Program-made: the position numbers and the translations under genes
Assembly: GCF_964204645.1 (NCBI RefSeq)
Contig: NC_134026.1
Span: 3,534,001-3,598,000 of the forward strand
DNA: 64,000 nucleotides
DNA from: Tubulanus polymorphus
Taxonomy: Eukaryota > Nemertea > Palaeonemertea > Tubulaniformes > Tubulanidae
Reading direction: 5' to 3'
Part shown: positions 1-11,882 of the stretch, one piece after another
Position numbering within the stretch: the first letter of the stretch is position 1
Layout of the letters: the number at the start of each line of letters is the position of its first letter
Notes under the pieces: generated by a model
Database searches by the model: none
Told to the model about the DNA's origin: nothing
Seen by the model: the letters and a program-made list of their open reading frames with translations, nothing else

Positions 1-1
1 C

Positions 2-616
2 GACGTAACCGTCTCTACGGACATAATCACTAAACTAAACCGAGTTTTGAGGCTCTATCGAAATTTGAGAAAACTGAATCTGTCGTACTGTAACCTGAAA
101 TCACACATTTCTACGCTACTAGCCGGTATACGAACTCCGATGATCTATTTGAATTTAAGGGATTGTCGATTGACCGAGGATGACTTGACGTTCTTGAAAA
201 ATTGGCCGTCTCTGAACGCTCTCAGGGAACTGAACATCAGTCGAAATAACTTGAGTCAGTATCATAATTTGTGTTTAGCCACGTTGTCTAGAATGGACCT
301 ATTGGCGTGCTTTTCGTCATCGTATTGTAGTTTATCGTTACAAACCATCAAAACTATCGTACACGAATGTCAGTCGCTTGCCACTTTGAAAGTTTTGTGC
401 ATTCAGAATTTTACTCCGCCGTCTTGGGAGGATTTGCACTCGATCATCTTCGAAGTGGCAAAAATTCAAAGTCTACAAAAGTGTATCATTCTACCCGAGG
501 CGTACGCATTCCCCGGAAATAATGAATCGGACCGATCCCTGAATAAAAGTCGCCTACGGGCTCGTACGTACAGATATCTGAAACAAAAAGGAAGGCCAGA
601 TATTCTACTCGAATGA
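2..616 (+). CDS. Leucine-rich-repeat protein, LRRC14/PRAME-like, C-terminal part
   Basis: The frame is open from base 2, so the 5' part lies outside the window; 204 residues are visible up to the TGA at 614-616. The protein shows successive LxxLxLSxCxL-type leucine-rich repeats, for example LRKLNLSYCNL, YLNLRDCRLTEDDLTFL and ALRELNISRNNL. The long repeats with a Cys at the end of the strand resemble the LRRC14/PRAME family, where such repeats form a curved protein-binding surface, often as a cullin-ligase substrate receptor. The last 40 residues are basic and lack repeats. An AATAAA at 745-750 is a good poly(A) signal. The exact orthology (LRRC14, LRRC14B or PRAME-like) is inferred by eye; the repeat class is certain. 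Confidence 0.72.
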   Translation, partial: DVTVSTDIITKLNRVLRLYRNLRKLNLSYCNLKSHISTLLAGIRTPMIYLNLRDCRLTEDDLTFLKNWPSLNALRELNISRNNLSQYHNLCLATLSRMDLLACFSSSYCSLSLQTIKTIVHECQSLATLKVLCIQNFTPPSWEDLHSIIFEVAKIQSLQKCIILPEAYAFPGNNESDRSLNKSRLRARTYRYLKQKGRPDILLE

Positions 617-1171
617 ACCACGGACCAAAAAGTACCGAGTGCGAGTTTCATCAATTACTTGCAGCGTTTAGCTACTCAAACCTTTTATTTACGATACTAT
701 AATCATCATATTCCTTTTATATGTAGTTTCCATCTGTATCTGGAAATAAACATCTTGTCTGCGGCATCAGAAATATTCTTCATCTTTTATTTTAAACGTA
801 ATCGAGAACTGCCCTTTTATCTAACTCCGAAATTATTGGTATTAGATCGTTTTTCGAAAATCATCACATATGATCCTAATATTTCAAAAAAGAGCGAAAG
901 TTATCGTAATAACGGGGACCTCGAGGGACCGCCACAAAATGACGCCTAGAAACTTCTTTACAAGATGACAAAAAAGTATAAAAGTACTCACGATCTCTTT
1001 TCTTTGAACACATCACGCAATATTTTATTTTATTTACAAATATATGACAAAGCGATATACAAGTTATGACTGTTGTATCTAAAGTAAGCAGTCGACATCC
1101 CATTTCCACCATATAAACCATTTACAACGATTGCATTTTTAAGTTATATTCATCATTTCATAAGTTTAAGT
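617..1171. other. Convergent 3' regions of the LRR gene and the two-TM gene
   Basis: No coding sequence supported. It holds the AATAAA of the LRR gene at 745-750 (+) and, near 1024-1029, TTTATT, which is AATAAA on the minus strand and serves the gene ending at 1172. The two genes converge here. Confidence 0.5.
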
Positions 1172-4100
1172 CTATTTTTTCTCACTATGCGGTGCTAGGT
1201 GCACGATTATGCTCGGTTTGATACAGGAATAATCACGATTATCCGATGTATTTTCTATAGCTGCGCGTTTGTATTCGGTTTGTAACGCCGCGCAGAACGA
1301 TAGAATAGCGAAACAGAATAGTATTATGGCCACGAAAAAAGCGTGGTCGTTAAACGTCCTGTAGATTTGATGCCACTCTGATTGCGGCTGGACCTGGAAA
1401 ATATGAATGAATCAATCATCAATCATCGGAGCGCTGACCGGCACCACGTGATTATGTGTGGATGATGAACAAATGTAATTCTCTCAACTTGGTGGCGATT
1501 AGTACAGTCAACTCCCAGCGAATTCCCAGCTCCCAAGAAATTTCCATTTTCTTCAAGACACTCACTCACAATTACTCGTATTCATTGTGATCATTAATTG
1601 GACTGAATTATTGAAATGTCCTTCATAAGAAGTAATGAGAACTTTGCTGCTGTTATTCAAAATATTCCTCAATTGAACCCTGATGAGAGTTTAATTCTGG
1701 AAGTCCCCGTAATCTAACATGGGTGTTCAGAAGGGGGTGAGTTAGAGGACAACATCCGGAGGAGATTTACGAACAACAGTTTAGACCAACTGTTGAGTCA
1801 AACATTTTCGTCGGCGGATAATCGAACGAAAATGAACCACATTTTCATCACTATTCAGAAAATTGTGTGGCAGATGGCGCGTATGGAATTTGGCAAAAAA
1901 TCGGAAGCGTGAAAGCATGAGTTCGAGCATTTGCTTTGCGATTGCCGGGAGTTTCGGATAAATGCGCAGGGTGGGGCGATAACCGAGAGTTGACTGCAGG
2001 GTACACGGGTCATACATACATGTGTGACATATCGAGATTGCTGACATTTTTCATTGGAAAGTTGGCACTTGTCAGAAAAATGATAACGGTAGTCAAAAAA
2101 CCATTTCCACCTCGGAAATCTGAAACAAGACAGAAATAGATATCGAAGCAACTGGTGACTTTCAGTTCTGATCTAAAATCCAGGACCTTTTAATTAGATT
2201 CGAAGTCTTTGGAGTTAAATCTCTTATCATTTCGTGTTGTTGAACTCACAGTACTATCATATTTACCTGTGGAACATATGATGGCCACATACATCACCCA
2301 TACACATCATTTTCTCGTACATCTACGCAGAATAATGAAAAATTTATGAGATATTGACTATTATGATGCAAAATAACTATTTGAAATTTTACTATTAGTA
2401 GAAATTCGCACATTCACAATAACGAATTGACAGATATGAAAATAGAATGGGACCAAATTATAAGCTAGAATGTCAATATCAAATCATTACAAATATGTAT
2501 TAAGCGTCCACGGTTATGGAGCGGCTTTTACTCGCTGCTTCAGATACATTCTTTTATTCATTATTACATTTATTTGGTGTAATCATGTATAAACAATGCT
2601 AAAACTGTTAAACTCGCTCCTAACCAATACGATGCATGAAATATCGTCAATGCGATCCTATAACAGGGTCCAGTTCCACAGTTCTGAGTTAAGATTTGAC
2701 CCTGGGTTAAAACATTGAAAATGAACTAACTTTAACTCAGAGTTATCTCTAACTCACAACTGTGGAACTGGGTCCCGGAGTTGAGTCTGTTTCAAAATTC
2801 GACTTCAAAGTATCTTAACGTAAATGAAATCAAAAATGGAATACTCTAGATAACTGAGCTATAACTCACTGATCGACAGCCTTCATAATGACACGTCAGA
2901 CCGTATTTCTTGTATCCACAAAGTGACTGAAGATGAAAAAAAGTATATATATTCAATTATTCAGTATATAATATACATGCATTTTAAGGTTTTTTTTCAC
3001 GTCCTTGCAAGGGATATGATACTGTCGTTTTCGTAGGTCATTGACCAACGATTGCGCGTACGCGAGCACAAAATCATTATCATAAATCCCTCTATTCTAA
3101 GAACTATAAATATAATCTAAAAGATATCACATTTGAAAGCATGATGATACTAAACATTTTGGTGATTCTCAAATCATGGTTTATGAGTGGCCAAGTTATA
3201 GAATACTCATCAGAAAAAAATTATTCATCAAAATTATTTTCGACTGAGATGAACTTGACTCGAGAAATTGGAAATATAAGTTTCCTTTTTGCCAACACCT
3301 GTCATAAATCATCACCAAGTAATTTGTATTTACGTATTTTCCGTACATTCATAGAAAAATCCATGAAAAACATGATTGATATGTCCCCACAGGACACTTC
3401 CATACGACGATACCTTCGGACCCAGGTTGAAAATGTGGTCGTTCCTTTTAGTAAGGGGTATTGTTTTAAAATCGAATAGTTATAATATACCATGAGTCCC
3501 ATTAAATAACAGCAACATCGGACAAGGAAAATCAACATGGAATCATCAAATAGACGCTTATTAATTTGTTAGAAAAAAGGTCACGTTATTGGGCTAAACA
3601 TTTTGATGATTGACTCCAGAGAATTTTCACACGTGTAAAACGCAATTTACGTTTTTCCGTTATCAAAACATATATAAATAAACTGCTGCTGGTGATAGAA
3701 TACTTTTTTTCTACGATACCTGTGGTGACAAATAGCTTGCTTGCGCCTCGTAAGCGTGTTCGGCATGTTGCATGTACAAAATGTTTGCCAAACAAGGTCG
3801 ACTTATTTGTTTAGCCTTCAGTAAAATACATAACGACACAGCTGAGTCGAATATACTTTTCTGCAACTATAGAAATAGAAAGATTTATATTTTTTTCATA
3901 TTAATGTTCAATACACAGGTGTTTGGATGGCAAACATTTTCTAAACGTCGAATATTGGCATTCGCCTTCAATGAAAGAACATTGATTATCTTTATGTATA
4001 ACCCCAAAAATCCAAATAACCACAAATTAAGAAAAAATGAAAATGAAAACCTATGATAATATATCGAAATTCATTGATGAAAATTCTTACATAAAACATG

Positions 4101-4617
4101 CTCTTACGTTTCGTTTTTGAATGTTGCTATTCATTGGGCTAGAGAAATCAGCCCCGTCTATTATATCGCAAAGTGCTGCTTGACTTTCTGGGTTGAGCCA
4201 CACGTCCACCATTTTATCTATGTTTTGTACAGTTTTTGGAGTAAGTAAGCATTCACCTGCAGGCCAACATGCTACCCAATTTTCCAAGACGAACTGATTG
4301 CAGACGGCCGAACTAAGCAGTCGCGCTTGCTCGAACTTATCTACATCGTTAAAGTCATCGATATCCGTCGCTAGATTTCTGGACGCGTTGTAAAACGTAA
4401 AACTAAGAACATTATCCGTAATCACATCAGATCTTGGCACGGATTGAATAGAACAGCTTGTTTGCAGTAAATACGGCGTAATTCCATTGCGTTTTAGTAC
4501 GTCGGACGGTTTTTGCCACGCCAACCAAAGTCCCCATGGTATCAGATAAGCTATAGCTATACTAATCAAACATCCCGCAGTTATTTCAAACACCCTTAAA
4601 CTCAATGCTCGCACCAT
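1172..4617 (-). CDS. Unrecognised two-transmembrane protein, 243 aa, 2 coding exons
   Basis: Coding exons, minus strand: 4108-4617 (donor GTAAGAG) and 1172-1393 (acceptor CAG, stop TAG at 1172-1174). Both junctions are phase 0 and give 243 residues. About ten N-terminal residues are followed by a strong membrane helix (residues ~11-33, containing ISIAIAYLIPWGLWLAW). Then comes a ~140-residue loop with five cysteines and an N-x-S/T site (YNASRN), a second helix (~189-210, FFVAIILFCFAILSF), and a ~35-residue polar tail. The ATG at 4615-4617 has a good context (GAAATGG) and lies 19 bases downstream of an acceptor (TTTCAG at 4637-4642), suggesting a non-coding 5' exon further right. I do not recognise the family. 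The topology (two helices, large Cys-containing loop) resembles small channel subunits or claudin-like accessory proteins, but nothing proves this. Confidence 0.6.
1394..4107 (-). other. Long intron of the two-TM gene, with a MITE-like element
   Basis: 2.7 kb without supported exons on either strand. Open frames here (for example 3141-3479 +) are AT-rich and lack splice or homology support. It contains the inverted-repeat element at 2666-2776. Additional exons, for example alternative ones, cannot be excluded. Confidence 0.4.
2666..2776. repeat. MITE-like inverted-repeat element (family A)
   Basis: The ends are near-perfect inverted repeats. The left end reads GGGTCCAGTTCCACAGTTCT. The right end, reverse-complemented, reads GGGACCCAGTTCCACAGTTG and is followed by TGAGTTAG; both ends contain CAGTTCCACAGTT and GAGTTA. 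Related copies lie at about 21108-21253 and 27943-28049, and a short piece at about 5915-5940. Confidence 0.6.
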
Positions 4618-6347
4618 TTCGGTATATCGAGCAATTCTGAAATCATAAATAAAAACATTTCACGATTTAGAAATTTCTTTAATCACTGCGCATGTACCAC
4701 AGATTTGCCATAAAGTATTCAGATCTAACTCAATGTCCACGTAAATTCGCCCTAATGGAATCAGTATGAATTGCACAAATCTGGATTATTTTCGAATGAA
4801 ATCAAACGTTTATATATTATCGAAAATATATATACCTACATAGATATCAAAAGGCGTCCTTTCCTACTGCTTCAACAACATTTACTGTTTCCAGTAGTAG
4901 CTGTTACTTACTTGCAGCTGTTGTCTGGATCCAAACGACACATATATAAAAGCACAGATACGACAGCAGTGTTTCCACGATTGATTTAATTGTAATACCA
5001 ATACTCAATATTTAACTAACCAAAAATCAGTTTTGTAGTCATGTTAATTCATTTTTTTCAGGATGAATCATTCGATCTTAATTTTTCTTTTAAAGTGTGT
5101 ACGATATGATTATGATTAATTACCGGTATACGTAAGTAGGCTTTTCGCCGATGAAGAGCTCCACTGTAGATTTGTCAGTTAAATCAGTTGCATTGGCGTT
5201 TTCTCGTTGCAAAAGTCATCGAAATGAAAGTCTATTCCAACTAAATATCTTGTATTTGATCCAATCAAGACCTCTTCGATCTTCACCAGTCCTGGACGTG
5301 GTTGCTTCCACAGTGATCTCCGCCCTAAGTGTAACAATTCGCGTAAAGTCTATGTCAATAATGCGTAAACAAGTTAAATATCCGTGTGCCAAGTTTTGAG
5401 ACACTTCCTTTTTTCAAGTTCTGCTAGTTTAATTCGAAAGTTATGCGAGGGAACCGCCAGCTCACCAAGACGACAACAACGACTGAACAAATCCAAATCT
5501 ATAGAAATTTTCTTTTGTATTTCATAACTCTCAGAATACACGAACTCTTATATAAAAACGGATCATTGCGGTAAACGATCATGGTTTTATTTTTTTAAAT
5601 AAATGTATAAAAATGCTTTAAAATTCATGAGTTACAAGGCGAGGGAAGACACACGATTCTTATTAACATCGAATAACATTAAAATAATGTCTAAGGGATT
5701 ATTAAAACATAAGCAATTATTTCACAAAGCGTCACGTTTTTCACATAGATTCTAAAACACTACAAACTAGACCGTGACCAAGACCAGGTTCAACAACGTA
5801 TTGTTTTATTCTTATCGCGTTAATTACCAATCAATAACCAGTTCTATTGAATTAGGTAAGCCTTACGAGTTAATAAGGTATGATTACCCCTTATACATAT
5901 GCTAGTCTCAGTCGATAACTGTAGAACTGGGCTCGCGGTCAACAATAGAAACTATGAGTCTACGCTACAGTCTGCAATATTGAATACAACATTTTTGTGC
6001 ACAGCCAATTACGAACAATAAAGCAACATGATTTCGATACAACTCTTCAGAGAAAAATCAATGACAAAATTAAGCTGCACGATCAGCTGTACTTAATATT
6101 AAAACTAAAGGACATTGACGATTGAAGGAATTATGTACAATCATAATCATTCCGCACCATGAAATTAATTGACAAAGCTGCCTTTACGATTCGCATAACA
6201 AGAGTCCTATATGAGAAAATTCATCAACAATATAAAAAGTATGGTCGACGCAAATGTTTCGGCATAGTTTCAATCGGTAGTAACATTTAATAGCACCTTA
6301 GATACCTCTTATCAGCATAATACAACACACCATACATCCAAACTAGT
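4618..6347. other. Intergenic region between the two-TM gene and merlin
   Basis: No gene supported. It should hold the 5' leader exon and promoter of the two-TM gene and the 3' UTR of merlin. A minus-strand frame at 5216-5404 is open but has no convincing splice sites or recognisable product. A short fragment of MITE family A (AACTGTAGAACTGGG) lies near 5920-5935. Confidence 0.35.
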
Positions 6348-9300
6348 TTACAATTCCTCAAAAAATGCAACTCTTGCTTTCGTAGTCCCTGATTTGATCT
6401 GAAATATGAAAAACAACTTGATTTTTGAGACAATTGTGGCAATGAATAGGACATTTTTTCATTAATTAAACACTTCTTGGTACATGTAATGAAATCTCTA
6501 GTACACCGGGGGATCTAGAACTTTAAAATCAGCAGCAACTTCTAACACACCTTTTGTAAGGTAGAATGCTTGTTATCTCCTTTTTGAACATTCTCTTCAT
6601 GAAAACGGTCAAAATTCGTTTGTTTTTCTTCGACTTTCAGAACTTCGATTTCGGATTTCAGCTCTTTCAATTGCTCCTGTAAATGCTTGCTTTTCTCTAA
6701 ATACTCGACCCTGAAAAATGCGACAATAAATCATTCGTTAATGATTCAGCTGTTCATGTGAAAGATTCTTCATCACATAGATAAGTACCTTTCTTTCTCG
6801 ATTTCCCGCGACAATTGATCCATATCGGCATCCGTTGTAAGATCGCAGCTGTCTTCGTCGCAAATTGAAAGCTGACCCAATTCACAGTCCGAAGAATTAT
6901 CAGTACGCCCGAGGCCAGGCAATCCGGATTCCAATCCGAGATCCGATAAATCCGAAACCAGCGGATTAAAGCTATAGAGACCCTGGAAACAGACTTTGCT
7001 TTGAATATACTTATTCTAAAATATTTGAGTACTGTGACCCGTATTTTGATTTATCAATGAAATCAAATTCATCGACTGGTACTTACTGCATATGAACCAT
7101 GAGTTAACATCGTTAGTTTGTCTTTCGTAGCTTTTTCTTGTATTTTAGCCTTCAACAATTCATCTCTCAGTTGGTCAGCTTCGTGTAACCTGTCAACATT
7201 AACATAACTACCTACATTAGATTACATTCAATCAACATTCACCGAGATTAGCTGTGAAATATTTCAGTACCTGAGGTCTGTATCTTCAACCATTCTAGCA
7301 GCAATCATCTCCGCCTCTCGCGCTCGATGTTCCATGACCATCTTCTCCTCCTCAGTCTGAAAATGATCACAAGTTATCGTATGAAGTTACTTCCATTTGC
7401 AAAGGTGCTGGCCAGAATGAAAACTCTTTTTATTCAAGCTACGACTAGCCACACTTTTATTATGTCCCAGAAGCTATATCATTAGCTATCTTACAGAAGC
7501 ATCTTACTGAATAAGGCACCAAATATGGTAAACAATGAAATAACAATACCCCCGGTAATAGTTAACTCTGCCAAAATCAATGTAATCCTGTTTCTTGAGT
7601 CAAAAAGTTGAAATTTTTGTTCGCTTTCTATTTCAATCATAATCATTTACATAAACAGTTGATAGATTTCAGTAAAAGCTTTACCTTTAGAGCAGCAATT
7701 TTCATGCGTTGAGTTTCAGCCTCAGCTTCAGCAGCTTTCTGGGTCAGTAACATGGCTTCTTCTTCTGCTATTCGTGCTTTCTCAGCCAGTAATTCAGCAG
7801 TTTCCTCTGATCGCATCTGACAAAGAGAATACCGATAAATGATTCGTGTTCATGCCATAATCCTATCATAAAGCAAAACAATATTTTTTCGAACGTTAGA
7901 AGCCAATGAAACTTTACAAATATAGTAGAACTAGATTAATTCAGATTATTTGGGACCAATAAAATTAATGTGGTTTATCAGAATTCCTGATTAAACAGAA
8001 TATTGTATGTACATATTTCTGAATTAGATCAAAAAGATCCAAATTAAGTGGGTCTGTCTGTAAAGAGGGAAATTTCAATGCAAGTTTTCAACTTTTTTCT
8101 ATAACTAATGACTTACAAGTGCTTCTTGGCCTAAGCGCATTTCTTCTTGCATTTGTTGCATGCGTCGTTCCAAATTCTCTTTGTCCCTGACAGCCTGTTC
8201 GCGTAGTTCCTTCTCTTTGGCCAGCTTAGATCGTTCGACCTGATTGGAATATGGATAGATTGGTCAATGCTGTTTAGTGTAATCTAATGTCGGCAGTAAC
8301 ATTTATATTGACAGGTTACAAGAAGCTGAGAGATGAAGTGCCAAAGGTTGAAATACAAGAAAAGGCTATGAAAGACAAACTGACAATGTAATGAGTACAG
8401 GTCAATGAATTCAATTTTGCTGATAAATCTAGATATCTATCGCAGTGCCTTAGTTATTATCGACTAATTTGACATAATTCTATTATGGATTCTCTACCTG
8501 TTTTCGTGCTTTCTCCTCCTTTGCCTGCAATTTCATCTGCTGAATTTCGATGCTGTCCGGTTTCCGACGCCTCATAAATAGATCATGATTTCCCACGCAC
8601 AATTCCAAAACCTTCCAACGGAAATAATTTGGTTATAAATCCGAGTACAATAGACAGCAACACTAAGGCTGATGAAGTAAAATGTAATTATCAGGATAAT
8701 CGTCGTCGGACATTTTGCCCCCTTCCAATTTTTACTGATTAATCTTTGTTTAAACTTTCTTACACTGTTATTTTCTAATCTAAGACTTCAAGCAAGAGGC
8801 ATTTGTACCAGGGGCAATCGTCCTAGAAACATACAATATACATACCAGTTTGTTTATTCGCGGCTTCGGAGCATAAAATTCAAAATCGGGAGATTTCTTA
8901 TCCATTGTTTTGATAGTAAACTACAACGAAAGGTCATAATCATAATCTTCACGTTAGTATTCTGTCACCGAAACACCACAGACACATTTCTGTAAGAGCG
9001 GTATGGCCGAGTGGTTAGAGTGTCCGGCTCTGGGAAGCCAGGTCGTGGGTTCGAACCCCGTACATTGCCGTTGTGTCCTCAGGCAAGACACTTATCCTCA
9101 TTGCCTCTCTCCACCAGGAGTAAATGGGTACCTGGCCTGATAGATGACTCCTGAGGGTTTGTTAGCAGCTCGGTGTTACTTCTCCCCAGGGAGAGATGAC
9201 TGATACATGTTAGAGTATGAAATTGGCTGGGGTAATAATACTGAAAATGTAAAGCGCTCTGAGCAGCCTGGCTAGATTTAGCGCAATATAAGACACATAT

Positions 9301-11476
9301 TATTATTATTACTATTATTATAATTATTATTCACTCGTAAATACCTTCTTATCTTTAAATGCAACGTTTTTAATTTCGCTCCACGGGAAGCTAATTTTCG
9401 GCGTTAATCGGTTGTCTAACTCGTAGATATTGAGACCGACGGCGTCGACGCCGAGCCACAAATCGGTGTCTTTTTTGTTTTTGATTTGAAAGTAATTGAC
9501 GCCGTACATCTCGAGGTCCTGAGCTATTTTCAAATATTCCATTTCAGCTTCATCTCTGAAACCAAAATCATCGAAAATTCATATAAAATAGTGATGATCA
9601 TAAGCTAGCTTTATTAGTAGGTAATCTAAACATACCTTGACATTCCTTTATGATCAGCGTACCACTGTTTAATACGATCTTCCCACATTTCAGCCGTCAT
9701 CTGATACTGGTCAATAACGCGTTGAGGTAACAAATCTTCAGGTGCCATCATACTCGACTGATAAGATGACTCATCGTAATCTCCATACTGTAACGTCAAT
9801 CAAAAATTGTACCAAAATAAGATTCATAATTTGAGAAATACTAATGATTTCTAACACATAAAATGTTAGTTTACCTAGGTGATTAAGAGGAATACTTCTA
9901 CCCGGTCTAGAAAAGTTCATCATCCCTCACATGGATATTAAACTGATGGCTTCACGAATTTAACTTCAAGGAATTAAATATGGACAAGTCTAGCCAGGTA
10001 ATTCGAGGAAGTTTCAATTCCTACTAAGGGTAGATGAGCTTTTTATATAGACTGGGTAAAAGTATTCTTTGACAATTCAATTAACAGGGCATCTGTAGAT
10101 TTTATGTTTTAAAAAGCCTCAATATTTTTAAAACTTTGACTTGATATCCAATGATGAAACATCCTCCACTATGACCAAAATGATATGAAGTAATAACCAA
10201 ACCTTGGCTTGGACGGCGTATGATGCAAGTAGGACTGACGCTTCAGGTGGGCAATAGATGTCCATATCTAATATCGATTGTTTCACTTGCAGGAAGAACA
10301 TGTGCTGCGTAATTTCTTGAATCAATTCTTCCGATACGTCTTCCGGATAAAACTTCGCTAAAAACATAAGAGGAAGCGGCGACTCTTTCGGTACATCTTG
10401 TTCCGACACCTGAAACAAAAACAAAATTTGCAGTAAATCAAAATCAGGGGTAGGGCACGCTGAAACACACCCATCATACCGTAATGTACATTGTGAAAAT
10501 TTACTGACACGAAAGTTATATTCTAAGAATCCAGTATTGAAAAATTTTTTGGTATAAAAACTCAATTCCAAGTCGAAATTTTGATACTTTGGGTCTGAAT
10601 TGGAGCTTGGTCTGAAACATTCATTGTATCTAAAGCTTCACGAATGTCTTACTTTCTTCTCTGATTTCAGCCATGTTAAATAGTTCCCTTTACAACTCGC
10701 GTAACGCAAACCGAAATACGACGTTTCACGCAAACCAATCGTTCGACAAACCAAATCAAACAACTCTTTTCCGGTGCTTTTTGCCTGTATAAAAAAGGAA
10801 TAAAATTAGGCTAATTTTGAGATTTGTACAAATCGACTTGTTTTGATTCATCAGTCCTGCTAGTCTCTAAGTGATGGCAATCCATTCAATGTCAATGACA
10901 AACAACCAACTTTTTATCTGTGTTAAGTTTATAGGAGGCTTTGATTGCTTAATATCTAATAACCCGTCTCACCCAATACATTCCCTGACCCTATACTCTC
11001 TCTGTTGTCGGCTGTACCTTGCTAGTTTTGTCATGATGACATGGGTGGGCTAATTTTTCTTAAGGAGTATTAGTAACCGGTTCTCTCATCTAGCAAAATG
11101 TGTGGTCTAACTGCAGTTTGGGTCACCTTTCCACTGTGTGGCACTAGTGTTATTAAAGAATAGTGTTATGGTTAGGTTAGGTACATAAACCATTATTAAT
11201 TAGGGACACCTAAACTGCAGTCGCTCCAAATGTGTTACTTTCCTGGTAGACTAGCAGTTTCTCTATCTAGTCAATCATAAAGAAATGGCACCAATTAAAT
11301 GGTGGCAAAAATATTTTGACATTTTGAGACAGTTTTGAAAATTGTATTGAATTGGATTGAATGTCAGAATGACTCACTCCGATACTGAATTCCAGTTCAG
11401 CATCCATCGTCGTGATGCGCACGGGAAAACATTTCGTTTGCGATTTGGAACTTTTTTTCAAAGTTCCCAGAGGCAT
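6348..11476 (-). CDS. NF2: Merlin (neurofibromin 2), FERM-domain tumour suppressor, 612 aa, 14 exons
   Basis: Exons, minus strand: 11378-11476, 10653-10784, 10203-10409, 9636-9787, 9345-9555, 8846-8920, 8498-8611, 8117-8239, 7685-7816, 7271-7356, 7087-7189, 6789-6982, 6551-6710, 6348-6398. All have GT..AG borders and sum to 613 codons. Merlin links cortical actin and membrane receptors to Hippo signalling. Residues ~17-310 form the FERM domain. Merlin-like blocks include [71 protein letters not shown] and [15 protein letters not shown] Lys/Glu/Ala-rich coiled coil follows (~335-490), then a C-terminal tail with [18 protein letters not shown] and the terminal RVAFFEEL, which is diagnostic of merlin rather than ezrin/radixin/moesin (those end in actin-binding sequences). 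The serine matching human Ser518 is present, in [10 protein letters not shown]. The ATG at 11474-11476 gives the short merlin-like N-terminus ahead of the FERM domain. Confidence 0.97.
8999..9331 (+). mobile_element. tRNA-derived SINE in a merlin intron
   Basis: The first 70 bases carry pol III box A (TGGCCGAGTGG) and box B (GGTTCGAACCCC) like a tRNA, but the molecule does not close into a cloverleaf. A body with GCAAGACACTTATCCTCATT follows, matching the kind of conserved central domain seen in V-type invertebrate SINEs. The element ends in a region with AAAGCGCTCTGAGCAGCCTGG and a (TTA)n tail at about 9299-9331. It sits in sense opposite to merlin. The family name is not assigned. Confidence 0.8.
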
Positions 11477-11809
11477 TTTACGTCGCAGTGTTCCGTACAG
11501 TGGTCACATAGTCCAGCATTAAAACAACAAAAACTAAAAAAACTTTTCTAATCGTCAAAATTTCATTTCCGCATTTGTCATCGCTAAAGTGCAGACTCTG
11601 AAACGGAACGCAAACGTTTACCCTCTTACTATGTATAGAATTCTTTAAACAGTCATTTCAAATACAATTGGAAACATTTCATATCCATTGATATAAACAC
11701 ATTAATGTCAAGAAAAATTAAACACATTCAAAATCTATTTTCAATTCAGTAGACTGATATATAATGACACGCTATATATTAATAAAATTCTCCCTTACGT
11801 TATGCAAGC
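11477..11809. other. Upstream region of merlin
   Basis: Contains the merlin 5' leader and probably its promoter. No other coding sequence seen. A short tRNA-Thr gene begins at its right end. Confidence 0.35.
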
Positions 11810-11882
11810 GGCGCCGTGGCTAAGCGGTTAAAGCGCCTGTCTAGTAAACAGGAGATCCTGGGTTCAAATCCCAGCGGTGCCT
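11810..11882 (+). tRNA. tRNA-Thr (anticodon AGT)
   Basis: A full cloverleaf can be drawn. The acceptor stem GGCGCCG pairs with CGGTGCC (one G-T pair) and the D arm is TGGCTAAGCGGTTAAAGC. The anticodon stem CCTGT/ACAGG has loop CTAGTAA (anticodon AGT, read as IGU). The T arm is CTGGG/CCCAG with loop TTCAAAT. Box A and box B are intact, no intron is present, and TTTT follows at 11884-11887 as a pol III terminator. No CCA is encoded, as expected for a eukaryotic nuclear gene. Confidence 0.95.

Noticed and set aside
3141-3479. 112-codon plus-strand frame in an intron
   Set aside because: No family, biased AT-rich composition, lies in an intron of an opposite-strand gene.
5216-5404. Minus-strand frame ending near a TYVYR sequence after an in-frame stop
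   Set aside because: I considered an astacin-like relic because of the similarity of GEKPTYV to EDKPTYV in the astacin, but no further alignment could be made.
8999-9070. Possible tRNA gene
   Set aside because: Box A and B are present but the cloverleaf does not close, and SINE body and tail follow; called a SINE instead.
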